Shown: in pieces, positions 1 through 4,059 of the stretch
Position numbering within the stretch: the stretch's first letter is position 1
Layout: the number at the start of each line of letters is the position of its first letter
Source of the DNA: an uncultured Eubacteriales bacterium
GTDB taxonomy: Bacteria > Bacillota_A > Clostridia > Oscillospirales > Oscillospiraceae
Direction of reading: 5' to 3'
Assembly: GCA_949451265.1 (NCBI GenBank)
Contig: CASTQR010000114.1
Location: 1 to 5,593 of the forward strand
DNA length: 5,593 nucleotides
Notes under the pieces: generated by a model
What the model saw: the letters and a program-made list of their open reading frames with translations, nothing else
Databases searched by the model: none
What the model was told of the DNA's origin: nothing
Position numbers and translations under genes: made by a program

Positions 1-63
1 GCCGCCCAAAGGCGGTCCGGAATCCTCTCTCTACCCGCCGCGCCCTTCCGGTCCGGCGGATTC
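1..63 (-). promoter_or_regulatory. Structured 5' leader of a leftward transcript (partial)
   Basis: Read on the minus strand downstream of the promoter at 68-96, this GC-rich stretch would be the start of a transcript leaving the window. It can fold on itself: GAATCC (63-58) pairs with GGATTC (25-20), enclosing CGGCGG/CCGCCG (59-54 with 40-35, which shares bases 58-59 with the first pairing). A second hairpin, GGCGG/CCGCC with a 4-base loop, lies at 15-2. The minus strand also carries GGAAGGGC followed by AGAGAGAG, which loosely recalls the GGAA..AGTA and AGAGAG segments of T-box leaders. The apical GGTGG-type signature, the specifier and the antiterminator are not visible. A structured leader is fairly safe; T-box identity is only a suggestion. 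The gene it would serve lies outside the window. Confidence 0.4.
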
Positions 64-67
64 AGGT

Positions 68-96
68 ATTATATCACAGTTTGCCCAATTTGTCCA
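68..96 (-). promoter_or_regulatory. Leftward sigma-A promoter, extended -10
   Basis: On the minus strand TGGACA (96-91) is followed after exactly 17 bases by TATAAT (73-68), preceded by TG one base upstream (extended -10). The expected start of transcription is near base 61. It is divergent from the DUF1292 promoter at 154-182, so the region between holds two back-to-back promoters. No leftward coding start is visible within the window, so the gene must begin beyond base 1. Confidence 0.75.
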
Positions 97-134
97 CCCT
101 GCCGAAAACCGCCTGATCCGACAGGATTTTCCCC

Positions 135-151
135 GGAATTTTTTGAATTCC
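135..151. repeat. Inverted repeat GGAATT-N5-AATTCC beside the -35 box
   Basis: A 6-bp inverted repeat (135-140 and 146-151) separated by TTTTG ends two bases before the -35 box of the DUF1292 promoter. It is A/T-rich within a GC-rich genome, so it could act as an UP-like element, as an operator, or have no role. No known regulator motif is recognised. Confidence 0.35.
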
Positions 152-153
152 CC

Positions 154-182
154 TTGCTTTTTCCGCCCGCACCCGTTACAAT
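154..182 (+). promoter_or_regulatory. Sigma-A promoter of the DUF1292 gene
   Basis: TTGCTT (154-159) and TACAAT (177-182) are separated by 17 bases. The expected transcription start is about base 189, giving a leader of about 40 bases that contains the Shine-Dalgarno AAGGAGG at 212-218. The TTG of the -35 box is in frame with the gene but is not used as a start. Confidence 0.75.
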
Positions 183-228
183 AGGAGACGCGGAAGCAAC
201 CCACCCCGCCAAAGGAGGACGGCAAGCC

Positions 229-513
229 ATGAGCGAGGAATACGGCCCCGATTTCGTCTCTGTCACAGACGACGAGGGCAATGAATTTGAATTGGAGCAT
301 CTGGGCACCCTGGAATACAAGGGCGGCGAGTACATGGCCTTTGTGCCCGCCGACATGGACGAGGACGACGAGGATTTCGGCCTGATCCTGCTGCGGGTCA
401 TCGAACAGGACGGCGAACAGCTGCTGGCCGACATTGATGACGAACAGGAGCTCAACGAGGTCTACGAGCAGTTCATGGAGGAGCTGTTTGCAGACGAGGA
501 CGAGGAGGAGTAG
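229..513 (+). CDS. DUF1292 family protein (YrzB-like), very acidic
   Basis: A 94-residue cytoplasmic protein of the DUF1292 family, whose biochemical role is not established. In Firmicutes it is commonly found near the ruvX/alaS-type housekeeping cluster. The visible pattern is typical: an N-terminal segment with 'VTDDEGNEFELEHLGTLEY' (12-30), a strand 'GGEYMAFVPAD' (32-42), a run of acidic residues (42-49), the core 'GLILLRVIEQDGEQLLADIDDEQE' region (51-74), and a helical acidic tail. 36 of 94 residues are Asp or Glu, against one Lys and one Arg. The start at 229 is set by AAGGAGG (212-218) ten bases upstream. The frame is open leftwards to base 1, but the upstream part has no RBS and overlaps the promoter. 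The gene has its own promoter (154-182), and the next terminator is beyond the RNA candidate, at 742-771. Confidence 0.88.
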   Translation: MSEEYGPDFVSVTDDEGNEFELEHLGTLEYKGGEYMAFVPADMDEDDEDFGLILLRVIEQDGEQLLADIDDEQELNEVYEQFMEELFADEDEEE

Positions 514-550
514 CGGCTCGGACGCATCTCCCCTGCCAGGTTCTAACTAC

Positions 551-740
551 GTGTCCGCCCTTTTAAAACCCACATTTTTGAAACGGGACGCCCCCTCGCG
601 CCGTGGTTCGCAGGCCTCCCGGCCCTCTCCGGAGGTGTCTGGACGTTGGAAGCGGTGAAACGGCGCGGAGGCGACCCACCTGCATGATCGTGCAGGTTTT
701 TAACGGGGCGGCACGGCCATGGCGGGGGTTCGGCCACATC
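551..740 (+). ncRNA. ssrS: Candidate 6S RNA (RNA polymerase regulator)
   Basis: The gap after the DUF1292 stop holds no credible gene but folds as a 6S-like rod. Outer closing pairs are GTG/CAC (551-553 with 735-737), CCG/CGG (555-557 with 731-733) and CCC/GGG (558-560 with 726-728). The upper stem is GTGG-T-TCGC (603-611) against GCGA-C-CCAC (671-679): 8 pairs and one mismatch. The 3' side of the resulting bubble carries a small perfect hairpin, ACCTGCA/TGCAGGT (678-684 with 691-697), just where 6S RNAs have one. Segments such as GTTCGCA, GCGACCCACCT and GGGGCGGCA resemble 6S sequences. About 190 bases is the usual length. In B. subtilis 6S-1 (bsrA) lies between aspS and yrvM; a yrvM homologue (tcdA) is nearby here. 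6S RNA binds sigma-A holoenzyme as an open-promoter mimic. The ends are approximate, and no separate promoter is obvious, so it may be processed from the DUF1292 transcript. The alternative is a structured 3' UTR. Confidence 0.6.
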
Positions 741-741
741 A

Positions 742-771
742 GGCGGGAGGGCCGAGGCCCTCCCGCCTTTT
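742..771 (+). terminator. Strong intrinsic terminator after the RNA candidate
   Basis: GGCGGGAGGGC (742-752) pairs perfectly with GCCCTCCCGCC (757-767) around a CGAG loop and is followed by TTTT (768-771) and further T-rich sequence. It is the only terminator after the DUF1292 gene and would end that transcript and/or the RNA at 551-740. It also insulates the foldase promoter downstream. Confidence 0.92.
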
Positions 772-800
772 CAGATATTTTTCAGAGAGCGATTTTTTTC

Positions 801-829
801 TTGCAACCATCGCCCCGTCATGCTATAAT
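801..829 (+). promoter_or_regulatory. Strong sigma-A promoter of the foldase gene, extended -10
   Basis: TTGCAA (801-806), a 17-base spacer and consensus TATAAT (824-829), with TG one base upstream of the -10 (extended). A T-run at 793-799 just ahead of the -35 may act as an UP element. Transcription should start near 836, giving a leader of about 56 bases. Its 5' end carries a small GCGC-CGTT-GCGC hairpin (839-850). Confidence 0.88.
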
Positions 830-873
830 ATCTGCATTGCGCCGTTGCGCACCCTAATTTACTATGATTAACT

Positions 874-891
874 GAGAGGATTGATCCTACC
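874..891 (+). promoter_or_regulatory. Weak, possibly occluded ribosome binding site of the foldase gene
   Basis: The only Shine-Dalgarno-like sequence before the ATG at 892 is GAGAGGA (874-880), 11 bases from the start codon. Its AGGA can pair with TCCT (885-888) across the loop TTGA. The site is therefore weaker and farther than those of the neighbouring genes, despite the strong promoter. The hairpin is only 4 bp, so any control effect is tentative. Confidence 0.4.
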
Positions 892-2460
892 ATGAGCGCA
901 TCTCGAGAGAAAAAACAGCGTCAGGGCGCCGGCCCCTCCGAAAAAGCCCTCCAGGCCCAGCAGCAGCAGGCCGCCCGCAAACGCAAGACCATCGCCTACA
1001 CCGCCATCGGCGTGGTGATCGCCGTGCTGGTGGCCGCCCTGCTGATCTGGAACTCCGGCTTCTTCCAAGCCCGGGCCACCGCCGCCACCGTGGGGGACAC
1101 CAGCCTGTCCACCGCGGAGCTGAGCTATTACTACTACGCCGCCCGCAGCCAGTATAACAACTATATGTCCTACTTCGGCGGCGGCCTGGACAACACCAAG
1201 TCCGACGCGGAGCAGATGTTCAACCAGGACGAGAACAAGTCCTACCGGGACTATTTCCTGGAGACCGCCCTGGCCTCCGCCCAGCGGGATATGTCCCTGT
1301 CCGCCGAGGCCAAGAAGAACGGCCACACCGAGTCCGAGGTCAAGGCGGACGTGGACGCCCAGATCAAGGCCGCCAAGGATCAGGCCGCCGCTTACGGCTA
1401 CGGCTACTCCGCTTTCCTCAAGGCCAACTTCGGCCCCTATATGGACGGCGGGCTGTACCAGAAGATCGTCACCCGGGCCCTGCTGGCCCAGATCGCCCAG
1501 AATGAAAAGAGCGAGGCCCTGTCCAACGGCTACACCGCCGACGACCTGGAGGCCTACTACAAAGAGGACGACCACGCCGACACCTACGACACCTTCGAGT
1601 ACTCCTCCCTCTACTTCACCCCCGAGACGGTGGAGACCAAGGACAAGGACGGCAATGACATCGACGAGGACAAGGTCAACACCCTGAAGGAGCAGGCCCT
1701 GGCCAAGGCCAAGACCCAGGCCGACGAGGCCCTGAAGGCCCTCAAGGACGGGGACAAGCTGTCCGACGTGGCCAAGAAGTACGACCTGAAGGATTCCAAT
1801 GTCGTTGACCACACCACCGTCGTGGGCACCGGAAGCATCTCCTCCGTCATCAAGGACGAGCTGCTGAAGCTGAAGGACGGCGAGTATAAGCTGGTGGAGA
1901 ACGGCGAGAGCGGCTACTATATCATCACCTTCCACGGCCGGGAGCGGGTGGACGCGCCCACCAAGAACGTCCGCCACATCCTGATCACCGCGGAGCACAC
2001 CACCGACGAGGACAACAAGCTGGTGGCCCCCACCGACGAGGCCTGGGCCGCCGCCAAGGAGAAGATCGACGCCATCGTGGCCGAGTTCGAGGCCAGCGAC
2101 AAGACCGAGGACACCTTTGCCAAGCTGGCTAACGAGAAGTCCAACGACGGCGACGGCACCACCGGCGGCCTGTATGAGGACGTGGCCGAGAACGAGTTCG
2201 TCTCCGAGTTCAACGACTGGATGTTCGACAGCACCCGCAAGCCCGGCGACACCGGCCTGGTGCAGCACTCCGCTGGGGAGGGTGCCACCAGCGGCTACTA
2301 TGGCTACCACTTCATCTACCTGGTGGGCGACGGCGAGGTCAAGTGGGCCCGCGACGTGCGCTCCGCCCTGACCAGCCAGGATCTGAACGCCTGGATGGAA
2401 GAGCTGGACAAGGGCTTTACCACCGCCCTGGCCGACGGCGCCGAGAACCTGGGCAAGTAA
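892..2460 (+). CDS. Membrane-anchored parvulin-type peptidyl-prolyl isomerase / foldase (PrsA/SurA-like)
   Basis: A 522-residue extracytoplasmic foldase. A short, basic, Gln-rich cytoplasmic N-terminus (1-32) is followed by one membrane helix (about 33-53, TIAYTAIGVVIAVLVAALLIW), with no lipobox, so it is anchored by the helix rather than a lipid. A helical SurA_N-like chaperone region follows (about 64-225). Residues about 233-350 look like a degenerate parvulin unit: helix 'QADEALKALKDGDKLSDVAKKY', then 'LKLKDGEYKLVENGESGYYIITF', with Tyr where the final His would be. Residues about 358-480 are a standard parvulin domain: RHILI (His362), 'FAKLANEKSNDG', 'GG', 'FVSEFNDWMF' and GYHF (His473). 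Such proteins catalyse prolyl cis-trans isomerisation and assist folding of secreted proteins. It has its own promoter (801-829) and terminator (2475-2509), so it is monocistronic. ATG 892 is the only plausible start. It is longer than B. subtilis PrsA (about 290 aa) owing to the extra unit and N-terminal region. Its substrates are unknown. Confidence 0.9.
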   Translation: MSASREKKQRQGAGPSEKALQAQQQQAARKRKTIAYTAIGVVIAVLVAALLIWNSGFFQARATAATVGDTSLSTAELSYYYYAARSQYNNYMSYFGGGLDNTKSDAEQMFNQDENKSYRDYFLETALASAQRDMSLSAEAKKNGHTESEVKADVDAQIKAAKDQAAAYGYGYSAFLKANFGPYMDGGLYQKIVTRALLAQIAQNEKSEALSNGYTADDLEAYYKEDDHADTYDTFEYSSLYFTPETVETKDKDGNDIDEDKVNTLKEQALAKAKTQADEALKALKDGDKLSDVAKKYDLKDSNVVDHTTVVGTGSISSVIKDELLKLKDGEYKLVENGESGYYIITFHGRERVDAPTKNVRHILITAEHTTDEDNKLVAPTDEAWAAAKEKIDAIVAEFEASDKTEDTFAKLANEKSNDGDGTTGGLYEDVAENEFVSEFNDWMFDSTRKPGDTGLVQHSAGEGATSGYYGYHFIYLVGDGEVKWARDVRSALTSQDLNAWMEELDKGFTTALADGAENLGK

Positions 2461-2474
2461 GCAATTCACCATTC

Positions 2475-2509
2475 AAAAGCAGGGGCCGGATTTCCCGGCC
2501 CCTGCTTTT
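2475..2509 (+). terminator. Intrinsic terminator of the foldase gene
   Basis: AAAAGCAGGGGCCGG (2475-2489) pairs perfectly with CCGGCCCCTGCTTTT (2495-2509) around a five-base loop. It begins 14 bases after the stop codon. The A-run on one side and T-run on the other mean it could work in both directions. Confidence 0.92.
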
Positions 2510-2572
2510 CAGAACCTGCATTTCACAGCCGATGATGCCGGCTGGGCGAGGGATTTTTCCGCCAGACAGGGC

Positions 2573-2612
2573 GAATTTTCACAGGAATACTTTGTGTATT
2601 TCAAGAAAATTC
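2573..2612. repeat. Nested inverted repeat in the gap before tcdA
   Basis: The gap 2510-2687 contains an AT-rich island with an outer perfect inverted repeat, GAATTTTC (2573-2580) and GAAAATTC (2605-2612), enclosing an inner one, GAATAC (2585-2590) and GTATTT (2596-2601, one G-T pair) with loop TTTGT. There is no T-tract after it, so it is not a normal terminator. It may be an operator, an mRNA hairpin or a decayed repeat. No convincing promoter for tcdA could be picked out in this gap. Confidence 0.5.
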
Positions 2613-2687
2613 AACGCAGTATGGCGGAGAAAGACCCGCCCAGACGGCGTTTGAGGTTGTGAATACAGGTTCTAAGGAGGCATTATC

Positions 2688-3407
2688 ATGGACGAACAGT
2701 TTATCCGCACCCAAATGCTGCTGGGCGGGGAGGCTATGGAAAGGCTGGCCGCCGCCCACGTGGCGGTGTTCGGGCTGGGGGGCGTGGGGGGCTGGTGCGC
2801 CGAGGCCCTGTGCCGCTCCGGGGTAGGCCGGTTGACACTTGTAGACCAGGACACCGTGTCCGTCAGCAACCTGAACCGCCAGTGCGCCGCCCTCCACTCC
2901 ACCGTGGGTATGGAGAAATCCAAAGCTACCGCCCTGCGGCTGGCGGACATCGCCCCCGGCTGCGTCCTCCGCCCCGTGGCGGCCCGGTACGAGGCAGATC
3001 GCCGGGAGGACTTCTTCCGGGAGCGGTACGACTACATCGTGGACGCCATCGACCTGGTGAGCTGCAAGCTGGACCTCATCGAGACGGCCCACGCCAGGGG
3101 TATCCCCATCATCTCCGCCCTGGGCACCGGGAACAAGGTGGACGCCCAGCTTCTGCGGATCGCGGACATCTCCCAGACCGAGGGCTGCCCCCTGGCCCGG
3201 GTGGTGCGCAAAGAGCTGCGGAAGCGGGGCATCCCCCGCCATAAGGTGGTGTTCTCCCCGGAGCTGGCCTATCACGCCGAGGATGGGGATGAGGCCCCGC
3301 CTCCGGGGCGGCGCTCCGTCCCCGCCAGCGCCATGTGGGTGCCGGCGGCGGCGGGGCTGCTGCTGGCCCAGGCGGTTATTCTGGAGCTTTCGGGGCGCGG
3401 CGGCTGA
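2688..3407 (+). CDS. tcdA: tRNA threonylcarbamoyladenosine dehydratase TcdA (YrvM)
   Basis: A 239-residue cytoplasmic E1-like (ThiF/MoeB fold) enzyme. TcdA uses ATP to cyclise t6A at tRNA position 37 into cyclic t6A, which improves decoding of ANN codons. Visible marks are the start 'DEQFIRTQMLLGGEAMERL' (2-20), the nucleotide-binding loop FGLGGVG (28-34), VDQD (52-55), the adenylation motif NLNRQ (61-65), Lys77/Lys79, DAID (119-122), the family segment GCPLARVVRKELRKRGI (166-182), and a hydrophobic C-terminal helix 'PAAAGLLLAQAVILEL' (219-234). It lacks the ThiS/MoaD partner and CXXC zinc pairs of ThiF/MoeB, which favours TcdA. The start is set by TAAGGAGG (2673-2680), seven bases before ATG. 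At 239 residues it is a little shorter than E. coli TcdA but complete. Its last 32 bases overlap the end of the convergent PAP2 gene. The B. subtilis homologue yrvM is adjacent to the 6S-1 RNA gene. Confidence 0.9.
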   Translation: MDEQFIRTQMLLGGEAMERLAAAHVAVFGLGGVGGWCAEALCRSGVGRLTLVDQDTVSVSNLNRQCAALHSTVGMEKSKATALRLADIAPGCVLRPVAARYEADRREDFFRERYDYIVDAIDLVSCKLDLIETAHARGIPIISALGTGNKVDAQLLRIADISQTEGCPLARVVRKELRKRGIPRHKVVFSPELAYHAEDGDEAPPPGRRSVPASAMWVPAAAGLLLAQAVILELSGRGG

Positions 3408-3945
3408 GGCGTTCCCATGCCTTTTTCACCACAAAAGCCCCTAACAGGCCGCACAGGGAGCCCACAATGGCCCCTACCAGCACATCGCTGGGGAAATGGA
3501 CGCCCACATACAGCCGGGACAGGCCCATCACCACCGCCAGGCACACCGCCGTGACCTTCATCCATTTCTTGGGGGCGGACATACACACCGCCAGGGCGAA
3601 GGCAAAGGCGGCGTTGGTGTGGCCTGACGGGAAGGAGTTGGGATCCTTCTCCGGCACCAGGTTGACAAAGCCCTGAATCACCAGCCAGGGCCGGGCCCGG
3701 GCCGCCAGGGGCTTGATGGTGAAGTTCACCACGATCAGACCAATCAGCATGGCGCACAGCGCCGAGAAGCCCGCCTTCCGGGTGGGCTTGAACAGCAGCA
3801 GCACCAACCCCAGCACGATGAACAGCATCCCCGTGTTCCCCAGCTGGGTGTAGAGCTTCATGAACGGGTCCAGCACCGCGCTGCGGACGTTCTGGGCGAT
3901 CCAGACCAGGATCTGCTCATCAATCTGTTGGATGAAATCCGGCAT
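3376..3945 (-). CDS. PAP2-family membrane phosphatase (possible polyprenyl-diphosphate phosphatase)
   Basis: A 189-residue integral membrane acid phosphatase of the PAP2 family. All three catalytic motifs are present: K-x6-RP (Lys78, Arg85-Pro86), PSGH (106-109) and SR-x5-H-x3-D (Ser143-Arg144, His150, Asp154). Four to five hydrophobic helices are visible, around 38-52, 57-77, 111-124, 128-142 and 154-173, with a basic C-terminal tail (KK, RR). Family members hydrolyse lipid phosphates such as undecaprenyl diphosphate, phosphatidate or phosphatidylglycerol phosphate; the substrate cannot be told from sequence. The start is at 3945, seven bases after GGAGG (complement of 3953-3957). The frame stays open much further upstream, but that part runs antisense across the glycosyltransferase gene. 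The gene is divergent from the GT4-CsaB gene, suggesting (inference) a role in recycling the lipid carrier for a wall polymer. Its 3' end overlaps tcdA by 32 bases, with no terminator seen between them. Confidence 0.9.
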   Translation of the reverse strand: MPDFIQQIDEQILVWIAQNVRSAVLDPFMKLYTQLGNTGMLFIVLGLVLLLFKPTRKAGFSALCAMLIGLIVVNFTIKPLAARARPWLVIQGFVNLVPEKDPNSFPSGHTNAAFAFALAVCMSAPKKWMKVTAVCLAVVMGLSRLYVGVHFPSDVLVGAIVGSLCGLLGAFVVKKAWERLSRRAPKAPE

Positions 3946-3962
3946 TCCGATCCCTCCCCGCC

Positions 3963-3991
3963 TTGACCTGGGGGCCAAAGCTATGTATAAT
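3963..3991 (+). promoter_or_regulatory. Sigma-A promoter of the GT4-CsaB gene
   Basis: TTGACC (3963-3968), a 17-base spacer and consensus TATAAT (3986-3991). The expected start is near 3998, leaving a leader of about 62 bases that contains the inverted repeat at 4024-4039 and the Shine-Dalgarno GGAGG at 4050-4054. Confidence 0.88.
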
Positions 3992-4009
3992 GGTAATGTA
4001 TGTCCTTCC

Positions 4010-4038
4010 ATTCTAACCCATAACTTGCCCCATGGCAA
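4010..4038 (-). promoter_or_regulatory. Sigma-A promoter of the PAP2 gene
   Basis: On the minus strand TTGCCA (4038-4033), a 17-base spacer and TAGAAT (4015-4010). The start would be near 4003, so the leftward transcript crosses the rightward promoter at 3963-3991 and the two transcription units overlap at their 5' ends. Confidence 0.7.
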
Positions 4039-4039
4039 G
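4024..4039. repeat. Inverted repeat CTTGCC-CCAT-GGCAAG over the PAP2 -35 box
   Basis: A perfect 6-bp inverted repeat with a 4-base spacer. On DNA it covers the whole -35 hexamer of the leftward PAP2 promoter. On the rightward mRNA it forms a small hairpin about 10 bases before the Shine-Dalgarno of the glycosyltransferase gene. It could be an operator or a leader hairpin; no matching regulator family is recognised. Confidence 0.5.
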
Positions 4040-4059
4040 CCTTTCCTTTGGAGGTTCCT

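Noticed and set aside
112..130. Hairpin ATCC-GACA-GGAT followed by TTTT as a terminator
   Set aside because: Only four base pairs, and it lies between two divergent promoters where no transcript needs to end.
1..228. N-terminal extension of the DUF1292 frame, open to base 1 and with a TTG at 154
   Set aside because: The extension crosses both divergent promoters, the TTG is the -35 box, no Shine-Dalgarno precedes it, and the family starts near the ATG at 229, which has an ideal AAGGAGG.
514..741. SRP RNA, RNase P RNA or tmRNA as identity of the structured RNA
   Set aside because: The SRP tetraloop region (GGAAGGAAGCAG), the RNase P GAGGAAAGTCC block and the tmRNA tRNA-like ends are all missing.
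603..857. Possible small protein gene on the plus strand
   Set aside because: It has no RBS, crosses the terminator at 742-771 and the foldase promoter, and its composition is unlike the neighbours. The region is better explained as RNA and regulatory sequence.
868..2472. A 534-codon open frame on the minus strand across the foldase gene
   Set aside because: It is an antisense shadow caused by G/C-rich third positions. The translation is low-complexity Gly/Val/Leu, has no family motif, and runs opposite a gene with clear domains, a promoter and a terminator.
2578..2623. Promoter for tcdA using TTCACA (2578) or TTGTGT (2592) as -35
   Set aside because: No acceptable -10 hexamer lies at 16-18 bases from either, so no promoter is called, although one probably exists in the 2510-2687 gap.
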